64,000 nucleotides of DNA from Trichomonas vaginalis G3 (GCF_026262505.1 NC_067204.1:19012860-19076859), one strand, 5' to 3'. Shown: positions 38,819 to 49,117, counted from the stretch's first letter. Notes: generated from the sequence alone by a model not told the origin. Translations and numbers: made by a program.

Positions 38819-39481
38819 TTAAGCTACTCTGCATGCTCCCTGGTTATCCTCTGGCTTGGCTTGCATGCTGTCTTCGTCGCCTCCCAAATCTAATTCTTCG
38901 AATTCGTTGACGAAGAAAGCATCTCCGCCACGAGGAAGTTGGTTTAATGATGTCATGTACTTTGATTGTAATATTGAGGCGAGATGTGTAAATAATGCCT
39001 TTAAATTGAGATTTTCTTTGACACTTATTCTAAATAATGGTGCATCAAAGCGTTTTGACATAGTCTGGGCTTCTGCAGGATCAATTGCGTATTTGTCTGT
39101 AAGATCAACTTTGTTTTCCACTAAAACAAATTGAATTGGTCCTGTAACTTTTTTAACTGCGTCAACCCACGTTGGTATCGCATCAAATGAAGCTTTATCA
39201 ACTGCAGAATAAAAAATAACTGCAATGTTTGCGTTAACATACGCATCTTCTGCTAAAAGATGAAGACACTCACGTCCTGGTGTATCCCATATCATTAAAT
39301 CTATTGTTTCGGCTGTTTCTTTAAGATCAAATGACTTCTCATGAAATTGTGAGACGAGAGATTTGATATGTGTATCTGGGAATTTTCCATATAAGAAACG
39401 CTGCATTGCGGATGTTTTGCCAACGCCACTATTACCTACAACAACAACTTTAAATCCGAATCCAAACTCAGATTCCGCCAT
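38819..39481 (-). CDS. Rab-like small GTPase
   Basis: An intact 220-aa GTPase. P-loop GNSGVGKTS (residues ~16-24), switch II WDTPGRE (usual WDTAGQE), NKVD guanine-binding box in VLVENKVDLTD, and G5 ISVKE. The Gln of switch II used for hydrolysis is Arg (GRE), so hydrolysis may be slow. The tail ends ACRVA, so the Cys lies five residues from the end and the last four are not a CAAX box if counted strictly; CRVA itself is a possible CAAX. Rab/Ras-type membrane traffic regulator. TCATT initiator about 12 nt upstream of the ATG. Confidence 0.85.
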   Translation of the reverse strand: MAESEFGFGFKVVVVGNSGVGKTSAMQRFLYGKFPDTHIKSLVSQFHEKSFDLKETAETIDLMIWDTPGRECLHLLAEDAYVNANIAVIFYSAVDKASFDAIPTWVDAVKKVTGPIQFVLVENKVDLTDKYAIDPAEAQTMSKRFDAPLFRISVKENLNLKALFTHLASILQSKYMTSLNQLPRGGDAFFVNEFEELDLGGDEDSMQAKPEDNQGACRVA

Positions 39482-39490
39482 TTAAATAAA

Positions 39491-39495
39491 AATGA
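39491..39495 (-). promoter_or_regulatory. Initiator TCATT of the Rab-like gene
   Basis: Matches TCA+1YW with the start point about 12 nt before the ATG at 39481, within the usual leader length of trichomonads. Confidence 0.45.
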
Positions 39496-39899
39496 TTTTT
39501 TTTATAAACAACTATTCAGTGTTTACATTTCGCTTTACATGGCAGAAATATTTGCTCTAACTGATTGACATGTAATACAACAATAGAGACCGAATAGTAT
39601 GGTTTATTTTATCAATAAGGAACTTAACCTGTGGGAAAATTCAAAATAATACTGTAAGATGTTGAAAAATTAAATTACCCTCAGAAATTGAGGCAGTTAC
39701 TTGAGTATATAGAGAGAACAGAGACAAAAGGTATCATGGATTATATACAATATACGCTTATATTAAGACTTTAACATCACCTATTGAACACTGTGTTAAA
39801 AGTAATAATCTTGTTGCATTTCATTTTGTTATCAATAGTATGTTGATATGCTAAATGATGATCACAAATCATCGATAAAAATTATTTTTATATGAAGTG
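39496..39899. other. Host divergent intergenic region
   Basis: About 400 bases between the divergent Rab-like and longin-like genes. Apart from the initiators at its two edges I see nothing distinctive. Confidence 0.5.
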
Positions 39900-39904
39900 T
39901 CACT
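39900..39904 (+). promoter_or_regulatory. Initiator TCACT of the longin-like gene
   Basis: GTGTCACTTTTT fits the trichomonad initiator, with A+1 at 39902, 20 nt before the ATG at 39922. Confidence 0.5.
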
Positions 39905-39921
39905 TTTTAGATACTTGAAGA

Positions 39922-40380
39922 ATGCAAATCGAATCTTTTCTCTTAATGAATGATAAAGAGGAAATATTATTCTCGGCTAGTGCTACTAGGCGTGCAAAGC
40001 CATGGGAGGTTTATCTTGAAGAAATTAATCAATTAATTCCACAAAAGAAAGCAAAAACTGGTGAAGAATCAAAGAAACCTGAAAAACAAATATATTTTTA
40101 CGATGATGTTGTAATTGCAATTCGAGAAATTAAGCCACTCAAGCTCCTTGTCACAATTCCTGCAAATTCTTTGGCAAAGGTTGAGCCAACAATTTCTGCA
40201 GTTCTCGATCAGCTCGAAAAAATAGTTAAATTCTGCTGTGATGGAGAATTCTCACAAGAAACAATTACAGAAAGAGATCACTATATCCGCTTGCGAATGC
40301 TTTGCCAGAAAGAATTTACTACAAACGGTTTTATGAGATTTATCCCAGAAAGCGAATTTAATGAGGTTGTCGCTTTCTAA
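39922..40380 (+). CDS. Longin/zeta-COP-like small protein
   Basis: An intact 152-aa protein. It begins MQIESFLLMNDKEEILFSAS, a beta-hairpin start typical of longin-fold vesicle-coat small subunits, with a Lys-rich loop, then YFYDDVVIAIREIKPLKLLV and a helix TISAVLDQLEKIVKFCC. The size and order fit adaptor sigma / coatomer zeta-type proteins that assemble coats on Golgi and endosomal membranes, but the conserved core of those families is not clear. It stands divergent to a Rab-like gene. Moderate to low certainty. Confidence 0.4.
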   Translation: MQIESFLLMNDKEEILFSASATRRAKPWEVYLEEINQLIPQKKAKTGEESKKPEKQIYFYDDVVIAIREIKPLKLLVTIPANSLAKVEPTISAVLDQLEKIVKFCCDGEFSQETITERDHYIRLRMLCQKEFTTNGFMRFIPESEFNEVVAF

Positions 40381-40686
40381 ATTGTTTTTATATATCATTT
40401 CAATAGAAAACAATATCGCAATCAGATAAATGTTATTCTTGTTAAAAATAAAAAGATTTTACTTCAAACTGCTTGTTTAATTCTTTATTTTATTTCATAA
40501 AATAAAATATGCAAATATTGATCTTAAAAAGTTGAAAATAATCATCCAACAGTTGTCAAATTAACAGAAGTATAAAAAATTAGCTTTGTTCTGATTCATT
40601 ATGTTGAGTTTATTTTTATTTCCGTTTTGATGTAAAAATTCCGATAAATTTCTGAGTAATTTCGGAATAAATAATAAATTGGTGTC
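40381..40686. other. Host intergenic, no feature seen
   Basis: About 300 A/T-rich bases between two plus-strand genes; nothing distinctive. Confidence 0.5.
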
Positions 40687-42453
40687 ATGGAGCCTGATAA
40701 TCTAGAATTTCGACAGAATTCAGGCAGCTCCATCACCTTTGATGACTTTGTTGAACCATTTAGCGACATTCTTGATATCAAAAAGAAGATTTTGAAGGTT
40801 TCTCAAAAAGTTATTAGATCTAAAACGCCAACACATACGTATTTTCAAACATTTCGCAAACTTTTACTCAAGTGTTTTGATATTCCGAACGATTCAGACA
40901 TAAATATCAATGAATATTCAAAAGAAGATTTAGAAGAAATTTACGAATTGGTGGAATCAATAGATTTGAAGATTCGCACACTCAACATCTTCCAAAAAGC
41001 ATATAATCATCCAAGAATGGTCACAATTGCACCAAAATTACAAATATGGAGAAAAAAACCACAATTTATAGAAATTTCGCCAATTAAAAACAAAAAAACT
41101 GCAGTTGAGGAGTTTTGCGACATGTTTCCCGTACATGTTACTCCATTCGAAGTCATTGAAGCAGCTTCTAGATTGAGAAAAATAACTCCTGATGAAAAAA
41201 GAGAACTTTTACTAAGACTCAAAACGAAGCCATATGCACCAAGACCTAGCACTGTTATGCATTTCATAGCTAACCGTATTTGCAAAGGAGCTTACACAAA
41301 CATTTCAAATAATTCTTATAAATTTAAAATTTCGTATATTCGCAATGCAGGTTGCACTGGGTGTGATGCAAATGCCCAGAGTGTCTTGAACACATCATGG
41401 GAAAGTGCCCCTCCTTTAATGAAAGGATTTATGTCGAAATTATCTCCAAATTTAGCTAATTTAAGGGATTTTGAAGATAAAATTTCAGATAACAATGCGG
41501 TAATGAACTCAATTTTATCGGCTTTTCATGATTTGTTTCTTTATTCTCAATATTGTCCTTTAATTTCAAATAATTTTCAAAATTGTTTGGACCTACTTGG
41601 CATTCCTGGAAGATTAGTTGTTAAATTATTATTCTATTATCCAGATATCGTCAAAGAATACTATTTCGAGTTCTTTTCAGAACTTTTTGGAGAATTTTAT
41701 CATAGAAATTTGATGTTGATGAGTACAAATAAGTTTGCGAAGTTGGAAAACTCATATAACACAAGCAAATTGACGATTTTCCCAGTAACTAACCAAAATT
41801 ATGGAAAGAAATTTAATGTTTTATCAATTCAACCGAGAATCAATATAGAAAACTTAACTTACATTACTTCAATGATAACTATTATCGCAGAAGTCCGCCA
41901 TATCGATTTTTTGTCCATTAATCAACAGGTTTTTGCCCATCAAAAAATAATTTCTTGGTTGCGAAACCCAATTTCGAATTTGAGACTTTCATTTCGTGAT
42001 TCACTGCTATTTGTTGTCGAATCCAATCTTTGTAACGCTCTTGATGCAATCAGAGATATGGAATTTCCGAATACTTCTCAACTGGATAATTTTCAGACGA
42101 AAACTACTTTTATCAAAAATGTTTTCACTGATTTTTATCTCGACATATCTCGTTCTAAGTATTCTAATCAGGTTTGGCTCCACAAAAAGATTTTAAGTAT
42201 TATGGAAAACTTTAAAGATATTCCAATGACTCGTGTGTTAGATCTACTTTTCTGCTCATATGCGTTGTATACAGTGATTGTAAACTTCTTAATCATTGAA
42301 ACTTCTCCAAATTCAACGATTTCGATTGAAAATGAAGCGATTGTTGGGAGATACGACGACGGAGAAGAAGTTTTCTATTCACAAAATATGCCTATTTTGA
42401 TTCCATCCATGCAATTTCCTTCATATTTGGAAGGAAAACAAATTGTTGCCTAA
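40687..42453 (+). CDS. Unknown 588-aa host protein
   Basis: An intact frame of 588 aa. The N-terminal ~100 aa are helical and charged. A Cys cluster AGCTGCDANAQ is at residue ~228, and the rest is mainly helical and Leu/Phe/Asn-rich, with hydrophobic stretches (VLDLLFCSYALYTVIVNFLII) that could be buried helices rather than membrane spans. No signal peptide. It resembles no family I know. Long helical proteins with scattered Leu repeats of this sort often act as scaffolds or GTPase regulators. Single gene with its own promoter. Confidence 0.6.
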   Translation: MEPDNLEFRQNSGSSITFDDFVEPFSDILDIKKKILKVSQKVIRSKTPTHTYFQTFRKLLLKCFDIPNDSDININEYSKEDLEEIYELVESIDLKIRTLNIFQKAYNHPRMVTIAPKLQIWRKKPQFIEISPIKNKKTAVEEFCDMFPVHVTPFEVIEAASRLRKITPDEKRELLLRLKTKPYAPRPSTVMHFIANRICKGAYTNISNNSYKFKISYIRNAGCTGCDANAQSVLNTSWESAPPLMKGFMSKLSPNLANLRDFEDKISDNNAVMNSILSAFHDLFLYSQYCPLISNNFQNCLDLLGIPGRLVVKLLFYYPDIVKEYYFEFFSELFGEFYHRNLMLMSTNKFAKLENSYNTSKLTIFPVTNQNYGKKFNVLSIQPRINIENLTYITSMITIIAEVRHIDFLSINQQVFAHQKIISWLRNPISNLRLSFRDSLLFVVESNLCNALDAIRDMEFPNTSQLDNFQTKTTFIKNVFTDFYLDISRSKYSNQVWLHKKILSIMENFKDIPMTRVLDLLFCSYALYTVIVNFLIIETSPNSTISIENEAIVGRYDDGEEVFYSQNMPILIPSMQFPSYLEGKQIVA

Positions 42454-43415
42454 TTTTGTTATAATTAAACATGTTATATTGTTTTGTTTGATAGAATAAT
42501 CAAAAACCTTTTTTTGAACATTGTAATTCATAACCAAGTTCGATATCCATATTTGTTTACAGACTTTGATTCATTTTCCACTTAAAAATATATTTAAAAT
42601 CTAATGTGTATCTATTTGTTTTAGTTGTTCATATAAAAATCAACATTTATTTCAAAATTAAGGTTTGGGGTTCTTATTTAGCAAAATCGAAGAGTGTCAT
42701 AAGGAATTCCAGGTTCAATTAACCTGATCGATGTCAAGATCTATCACAAATATAGAAATTGCTTGAATTTGATAATAGAGAACGATTTCGGTGAGTTTAT
42801 TTTAGTATAGGATATTATTTACTTCATATACATTTTTGGAACAAGACTACGATTAACTTTCGTTGAATAAATGACGAATAGAATGAAATTTCAACCAAAA
42901 CAAAGTTACAGGTCTATAAAGGGAAAGGATTAGAACATTTATCTAGAAATTGATGTTCAATATATATTTCAATTTTGGAACGCCAGATTGCCTTTCATAC
43001 TTAATGTGGAAATTTCATCAAATTCCATTGATCGATTTTTCGGCACACACTCTAATTGCGTACATTTGTTGGTCTGATATGGCATTATCAATATGAGACA
43101 TTCCATATTTAGTTTTTTCCTGTTCTTTGAAATTCAATTTTATAATCGGTCTCTGAAAACAAGTTATTTGAATGCAGCAAGAGCATGTATGTTAAAATTA
43201 GAATAGTTTTTTGAATAAACTAATGAAGGAAATTAAGTGTCAAAATTGAATATTTCACATTACAATATATCTTATCAAATTGAGAGGAAAATTGGTCGGC
43301 TGAAATTGGATCGAAAACATATTCTGATCAGTAAAACAACAATAAATAACAAAATGATGGTTATTCATTAGTTCTAAATTTCTGAATAATTTGACATTCT
43401 TTACTTGAACTTCCA
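42454..43415. other. Host intergenic, no gene seen
   Basis: Nearly 1 kb of A/T-rich DNA. No reading frame looks coding. No clear inverted repeat or tandem repeat was noticed. Confidence 0.5.
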
Positions 43416-44345
43416 ATGAGCATTCATGAAAACATGGGTCCGGCTGTTCCACAGGAGTATACATTTATACGACTTGCAAATATGGGCAGTACATGTTACA
43501 TAAACAGTGTCTTGCAAAGTTTATTCAACACAGATATGGTTGCTAACTTTTGTTGGCATTACAGCGATACAATTAAAAAGCATGGACTTGAAAAGTTAGT
43601 AGACAGAACTCCGCTTTATTTATTCAGCAAAATTTACATAGATTCGCAAAATGCACCCCAAAACGAGGTTTATTATACACCAGACTATTTTCTGAACGCA
43701 TTATACGAATCGACTGATAAATTCAAATGGAATGAAATGGGAGATTCCCATGAACTCTTTTTGTATCTATTACAAAATTTTGATAATTCAATAAACGAGA
43801 TCAATTCGAGGCTAGGCAATGAAAAGTTACCACTATTTTCCTCATTTTTCATGTGTGAAACGTCCTCAATTGCATCATATAACGGTACAATAACAGATGA
43901 TTCGAAAGACATTGTACCAATCATCGGATTGAATGCCAAAACAATGAAAGACTCAATATACTACTGGGAAAATGGTATTGATATCCAGGATTTGAACGAA
44001 GGAATAGATATTAATCGTAAACTTACAAAATTCCCAGATGTTTTGGTTCTCATGCCAAGGGTATTCACTGGAGTGTCTAAATGTATGGATAAAATGAAGC
44101 CAGAATTTAAGATTACGATTTCCGGCCAAGAATACTCCCTCAAATCAATTATCGTTCATATCGGCAATGACCTTAATAGTGGGCATTATATTTGTGTCTT
44201 TGAAGTATCAGAAAGATGGGTTTACGGTGATGATGCAGAAATGAGACCATTAAACGATACAGAGTACCATACATTCTTCGAAACAGGATATTTGCCAGGT
44301 CAGGATACTGCTATATCGTATATCTTCTTCTACGAGCTTTTATAA
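43416..44345 (+). CDS. Ubiquitin-specific protease (USP, C19 family)
   Basis: An intact 309-aa minimal USP catalytic domain. The Cys box LANMGSTCYINSVLQSLFNT (nucleophile C27) is at residues ~20-40, and a Gln/Asp box-like ESTDKFKWNEMGDSHELFLY follows. The His box is GNDLNSGHYICVFEV with the catalytic His near residue 252, and WVYGDDAEM supplies the acidic residue. It removes ubiquitin from proteins. The protein is short compared with typical USPs (350-900 aa); the zinc-binding CxxC pairs of the fingers are not obvious. Starts at the first ATG. Confidence 0.92.
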   Translation: MSIHENMGPAVPQEYTFIRLANMGSTCYINSVLQSLFNTDMVANFCWHYSDTIKKHGLEKLVDRTPLYLFSKIYIDSQNAPQNEVYYTPDYFLNALYESTDKFKWNEMGDSHELFLYLLQNFDNSINEINSRLGNEKLPLFSSFFMCETSSIASYNGTITDDSKDIVPIIGLNAKTMKDSIYYWENGIDIQDLNEGIDINRKLTKFPDVLVLMPRVFTGVSKCMDKMKPEFKITISGQEYSLKSIIVHIGNDLNSGHYICVFEVSERWVYGDDAEMRPLNDTEYHTFFETGYLPGQDTAISYIFFYELL

Positions 44346-45405
44346 TATTCAATATATTATTTATTGTCATTTTAAACATTTTTATTCCTTCAAAAATTGT
44401 TTTTATCGATTGTTTTTAATCAATTTACTAAATTTTTCTTCATTCTTTATAACTTGATTCAAAATTATTGAATCTCAATCATTATATCTCAGATAATTTG
44501 TGTGATCATTTGACAATCAATATATATAATACTAATAAATGATTTTTTAAATGACTGAGAATAATTTTTTGAATATGGAGAAATTTTTTCAAATTATAGA
44601 ACTATTTGAAATACAATAGAGAACAACACTGATATGGAAGTATAGGATATCAAAGAGCCTTTATAATGGTAATATTATGATGGACAAATGCTAAAATTTG
44701 ACTCAGTTATAATCAAATTTTTGATCTCAGGGATATTGAAAAAGTAAAAATTTGAGGGTATCGAAATTCTCAAAAATTACAAATACAGAGTAAACAAAAA
44801 GTAATGAGGCATCCCCTAGTTTTTATGATAGTTTTTGATAAAGTGTCTCATTACTTTTTGGATACATTGGATATATGATAATATTTCCTATTTTCCCTTC
44901 ATAGAGATTATCTAACTCCAATTGATTTTAACCAATATCTTGTTTCTCTATTTTGAGCTAATTTAAGTGCTGTTTTGCTTCATATTCTTTTCTTCTTTAC
45001 TTCCTAAAAAAGAAACAAGATTTTTATCGAATTCAAGATGCATTATTAGGCTTTGCCTCTTTATTAGCTATAAAATGGATAAGATCTTTTACTGATTCAA
45101 GATAAAAACAGAACATTAAAAGAGAGACAGGAAACAAGGCATTTTCCCCTATTACGTTTTGGTATTTTTAATCTCAAATGATAAAGCAAAATGTCATTTT
45201 CTCATAAAATGGAACAAAGTTTGTTCGAAAAAGCCATTGGAAGATATAAATCATTCATCGAATTTACAATATTCTTTTTTTAATATAGACTTATTATTTG
45301 ATTGGAAATAATGACGATTCTTTCTGATATATTGATCATATAAGAAGAGAGCAATGTCATTGCGGTTTTATTGAAAATTTTAATTTAAAAAAAAAACTAT
45401 CTTCA
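44346..45405. other. Host intergenic with one hairpin
   Basis: About 1.06 kb without a coding frame. It contains the inverted repeat listed at 44795-44860. Otherwise A/T-rich and featureless. Confidence 0.5.
44795..44860. repeat. 66-bp inverted repeat
   Basis: Perfect 14-bp arms CAAAAAGTAATGAG and CTCATTACTTTTTG around a 38-base centre. It could be a small hairpin-forming repeat or a remnant of a short inverted-repeat element. No flanking duplication is obvious. Confidence 0.7.
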
Positions 45406-46413
45406 ATGTGGAACTACATCGCACTTAATAGAAATACTTTTTACGCACATGCTCTGGCAAATTCAAGGCCAGAATATCTGAGATCATTTGGCTTTTCAAA
45501 AGGAGGAGTTATGGAAATTAATTTTTCTGGAGATAGTATTTCTGGAATTTTGATGTATAATCCTAGCTATTATGATGTATTTAGACCAAAGCAGATCTGT
45601 AATAATAATTTCGTTTACTATTCGGATTATAAATTAATTAATTCAATAAATAATACATTCAGAATTGTTTATAACAAAGAGTTAACTGTCACTCCAGCGG
45701 TAATTAATTGCAACAATACAGATATTATAATTTCCTACAAATATACAAATCCGATTAATGTTGAAAATAATATACTTAGATTGCCAAAGTTCTTGCTCCC
45801 AATTATTATAATCAATGCAGTTTTTACAATATATTACTTTAAAATGGTAAAAAGTATGTTAATTAAAACATCTTCAGTAATTAAAGTTTTATCTCTGGTA
45901 GTTTTTTCTTATTTATGGTATAATCCATTGGCCATAAAAAGCAGTTGGGAATTTCTGGAATACATCTATCCAATTGGAAATACTCTTCATATATTCTTGT
46001 TGATAATTTCATTTTATTATTTGGATTTCAGAAATTTAAAGGATAATTTTTGGGCCATGGACATCCCTTATTTTAGCATTCAATTTGCTTTCTGTATTAC
46101 AAGAAATCTTATTTTTTATTTTTCATTGACGGACACAAATCAATGGTGGTGTATGCTTATTGAAGAAGGAATTCTAATTCTCCAGGTATTTATTACTGTT
46201 GCAATCCAATCTTGCTCTCGTTTCATCCTAGTATTGCAGGCATTGTATATGCTAATAAATTTGGTAGTTTTTATATTTATCCCACCATATAGCTTTGTTT
46301 TTAGAATTGTATCATATGAAATTATGAATTTGATATGGCATTTTATTGTAATAATATTTGGTCACGACTTCCATGAATTGTTTGGTTATAAATTATTATA
46401 TTCTATCGAATAA
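45406..46413 (+). CDS. Seven-transmembrane protein with N-terminal lumenal domain (GOST/GPR180-like?)
   Basis: An intact 335-aa protein. Residues ~1-125 are a beta-rich domain with several NNT/NCNNT-type glycosylation sites (INNTF, NCNNTD). Then seven hydrophobic spans: ~128-150 (FLLPIIIINAVFTIYYF), ~160-178, ~190-208, ~222-243, ~250-270, ~275-298 and ~302-325. One extracytosolic domain plus seven spans recalls the GOST/TMEM145-GPR180 group of Golgi and surface proteins. No obvious signal peptide. Asn/Ile-rich composition. Family assignment rests on topology only. Confidence 0.6.
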   Translation: MWNYIALNRNTFYAHALANSRPEYLRSFGFSKGGVMEINFSGDSISGILMYNPSYYDVFRPKQICNNNFVYYSDYKLINSINNTFRIVYNKELTVTPAVINCNNTDIIISYKYTNPINVENNILRLPKFLLPIIIINAVFTIYYFKMVKSMLIKTSSVIKVLSLVVFSYLWYNPLAIKSSWEFLEYIYPIGNTLHIFLLIISFYYLDFRNLKDNFWAMDIPYFSIQFAFCITRNLIFYFSLTDTNQWWCMLIEEGILILQVFITVAIQSCSRFILVLQALYMLINLVVFIFIPPYSFVFRIVSYEIMNLIWHFIVIIFGHDFHELFGYKLLYSIE

Positions 46414-46889
46414 AATGTAATTACTTGGAATACTTATATAGTGTTAGATTAAATATATAAATTCAGTATTAGAATGTATATATGGTTGAATCTAATTCTT
46501 AGAAATGTGATGGAATTTCATTGAATATTATGAAAAGAAATGAAAAGTAAATTGTGGTGTAAATATAACACTCAAATGAGAATGATCTAATCATAGTCAA
46601 AATGGATGTTCGCAATTATAGATGATAGCAAAGAATAATACATCTGTTTCATTGAAAAAGAAATGATCAATATATCAATTGAGAGAATTAAAAAGCCATA
46701 TATAGTATGAAAAAATAAGTTGTTGTATTTTTGATGAATGAATGCAATGAGGAGATTGAATTATATTATTGCGTGTATCATAATAATCTTGATTCATTTT
46801 GTACTCAATAAAACACATGAAATTACTAAATGGCTTTTCATTCAGTATTATATTTATCATTTCTTTAATTTTGGAATTCTTTCACTTGA

Positions 46890-47090
46890 TTCAAATATCA
46901 ATGAAAAAGCTAAATAAGGAAAAACTGTTCTTCATTATGCAGTAAATTGTAAAGAAACAGTTATACTAGTTTTAACATTGCCCAATATCAATGAAAATGA
47001 TTAATTTGGGAAAAACTGCTCTTCATATTGTAGAATTTAATTTTGATATCATTAAATTAGATATAGCATAGGAAGTAGCCCAAAATTATT
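46890..47090 (+). pseudogene. Ankyrin-repeat gene remnant
   Basis: Two consecutive degraded ankyrin repeats can be read on the plus strand: NINEKAK, a stop, GKTVLHYAVNCKETVILVL, then PNINEND, a stop, FGKTALHIVEF. The words GKTxLHxA and NINEKD are the core of the very large ankyrin-repeat family of T. vaginalis. Stops at about 46916-46918 and 47003-47005, with no start or flanking repeats, show a dead host gene fragment. Confidence 0.7.
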
Positions 47091-47113
47091 AAAAAACATT
47101 TTATGTTGAGAAT

Positions 47114-47171
47114 AATCTCATTTAAACACAACAAAAATACGAAACTATTTGCATTGTGTTTAAATGAGATT
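47114..47171. repeat. Perfect 18-bp-arm hairpin
   Basis: AATCTCATTTAAACACAA and its exact reverse complement TTGTGTTTAAATGAGATT around a 22-base loop, in the intergenic region just after the ankyrin remnant. Could be a terminator-like or mobile-repeat remnant. Confidence 0.75.
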
Positions 47172-47440
47172 GCAAATGAAAAAAAAATTGGTGATAATTC
47201 ACTTTTCAGGCATCAACATTGGATATCCCGAATTGTTAATCAAAATGGTTTATTCAAATCAATTACTCTGTTCAAATTGATTTGTAGTGAAGATAAAATA
47301 GGTTTGAATGAATAACTTATGCAACAATGGGCCATTCCTTTAGATAATAACTCAAAATTGCTAATTTATGCAATCTAATTCGGATCATTTTTCTGATTTT
47401 TTTATTCAAAATGTAACAATCTGAAATCAAAAAAGTGACA

Positions 47441-48301
47441 ATGAGTAAAGAATCTCCATTAGACTTTGATATAGATATTATTCCTCTGACGCCTCCACCA
47501 GAGTATGGAATATTTAACTGTGGAGATAGCTTTGATTTAAAAGTTAAAATTACGTCAAAAAACGGATCTTTTTCCCATAAAGGAATATTTTTCGAATTTT
47601 CAACAGATTTTATAGGTGAAAACGGAAAACCTGTTCACCTTGAACAACCTGTTAGTACGCAACTTGTTCCTTCCGGATCTTTTACAGGATCAATGGAATG
47701 TCAGTTACCACAGATTACAATTCCAAATAAAATTCAGACATATCATGGAAAGTTATTCGCTATTAAGCACATCCTCAAATTTGTTGCAAAGAAGTCATTT
47801 AGTTCGATTGAATATCAAGAAGAAATTAAAGCCTATAACTACACGCCATGCGTTACAAAATTACAACCCCTTTGCGTTAGAGTTGCTGTTACAGAAAATC
47901 TTAGAATCGATTTGATCATTAATCGTCGAAAATTCGAATTACGCGATGTAATCTTCGGAGCAGCCCATTTTCTTTTGGTTGCACTCAAGATTACTAAGTT
48001 TGAAATACAATTAATCGCTCAAGAAATATCAGAACGAGATGGAAAACCACAAAAATGCAAAAATGTTGTTCATTCATGGCAAGTAACGGATGGAGCTCCT
48101 GTTAAAGGTGAAATGATCCCATTTAGACTTTTCTTGTCTCCGTTAAACTTAAGCCCAAGCTGTGTAGACCAAGTAAATGGTTTTTCAGTTTCCCACTTCT
48201 TACATTTTATCATTTATACGACTGGAAGACAGAAATACTTCAAATCACTACAGATTAAGCTCGGAAAGTGGAATTCTATGCCATTCCAATTTTCTGAATA
48301 A
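47441..48301 (+). CDS. VPS26: Vps26-like retromer subunit
   Basis: An intact protein of 286 aa from ATG 47441 (MSKESPLDFD...). Arrestin fold: N-terminal lobe YGIFNCGDSFDLKVKITSKN and HKGIFFEFSTDFIG. The linker and C-terminal lobe have the Vps26 signature VTENLRIDLIINRRKFELRD then VIFGAAHFLLVALKITKFEI, and near the end RQKYFKSLQIKLGKW, similar to the usual RYFKQ-E. Vps26 pairs with Vps35 and Vps29 on endosomes to recycle cargo. Slightly shorter than animal Vps26 (~330 aa). VPS26C/DSCR3 (retriever) is an alternative. Confidence 0.8.
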   Translation: MSKESPLDFDIDIIPLTPPPEYGIFNCGDSFDLKVKITSKNGSFSHKGIFFEFSTDFIGENGKPVHLEQPVSTQLVPSGSFTGSMECQLPQITIPNKIQTYHGKLFAIKHILKFVAKKSFSSIEYQEEIKAYNYTPCVTKLQPLCVRVAVTENLRIDLIINRRKFELRDVIFGAAHFLLVALKITKFEIQLIAQEISERDGKPQKCKNVVHSWQVTDGAPVKGEMIPFRLFLSPLNLSPSCVDQVNGFSVSHFLHFIIYTTGRQKYFKSLQIKLGKWNSMPFQFSE

Positions 48302-48692
48302 TTTTTTTGCGTTTTATTGTTTAGAATAAAAGGTTTATGTTTTAAAATCTTCAACTTTATTTTTTAGATGCTAATTTAATACTTTCATTATAGAACATTA
48401 ACATGATTCTCGAGATATCTGATTGGTCAATCAGAAAACAAGAAATACATTATGAGGATGAAATCTACTATTTATATTAATCGATCTCTGTCATAAAAAT
48501 TTTAAATTGGACAAATTTTCACTTTCATATCAGGAAATAAAAGAAAAGATTTTAGTTGCAGATATCTGCAAGATCTATTTAATAAAATTTGTAATTATTT
48601 ATCCGAATCTCGATTGAAAGTAAAGGAATTATATTTATGACAATAATTTTCATCAAAGTTTTATTAAATTTGACAATATCTAAATAATATTC
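48302..48692. other. Host convergent intergenic, no feature seen
   Basis: About 390 A/T-rich bases between the convergent Vps26 and profilin genes; nothing distinctive. Confidence 0.5.
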
Positions 48693-49097
48693 TTACTGGA
48701 ATTGCTCCTTGACAGACTCTAAGTACTTGTTGGCAGCTGGAACCAATCTAGCTGTTGTTGCTGGGAGATCGAATGTAAAGAGAAGGACAATTGGCTTCTT
48801 TTCAGCTGAGCGTTGTGATTTGATGAGGCAGAAACCATTTGTCTTCTTTATATTTGGATCGGCGCGACCATATAAGAGTCCATCATAAAAACGATGAACA
48901 TGATAATGGACACCGTCGTATGTTAAGCCGGCTTTGATTGTTTCATCAAAATCCTTGAATAAACCAAGCCATGTTGTTATTTCTTCTGGTTTAACTTCTG
49001 TTGTAGAAAGGAGGTTTGTTCCATCTTCTGTAAAGAGTACAAAGTTTTGCCAGTCTGGATTGCTCTGCTTAACAGTCTCAATTGTTGGGGCGCTCAT
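48693..49097 (-). CDS. Profilin
   Basis: An intact 134-aa protein of profilin length. N-terminal helix (IETVKQSNPDWQNFVLFTED), the central ITTWLGLFKDFDETIKAGL, TYDGVHYHVHRF, then YGRADPNIKKTNGFCLIKSQ, IVLLFTFDLPATTARL, and a C-terminal helix VPAANKYLESVKEQF. Profilin binds actin monomers and proline-rich proteins and feeds actin assembly. The gene body is richer in G+C and codon-optimised, as for a well-expressed gene. TCATA initiator 18 nt upstream. Confidence 0.75.
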   Translation of the reverse strand: MSAPTIETVKQSNPDWQNFVLFTEDGTNLLSTTEVKPEEITTWLGLFKDFDETIKAGLTYDGVHYHVHRFYDGLLYGRADPNIKKTNGFCLIKSQRSAEKKPIVLLFTFDLPATTARLVPAANKYLESVKEQFQ

Positions 49098-49112
49098 TTG
49101 TGATTTAAAATT

Positions 49113-49117
49113 TATGA
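49113..49117 (-). promoter_or_regulatory. Initiator TCATA of the profilin gene
   Basis: Fits TCA+1YW with A+1 at 49115, 18 nt before the ATG at 49097. Confidence 0.45.
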
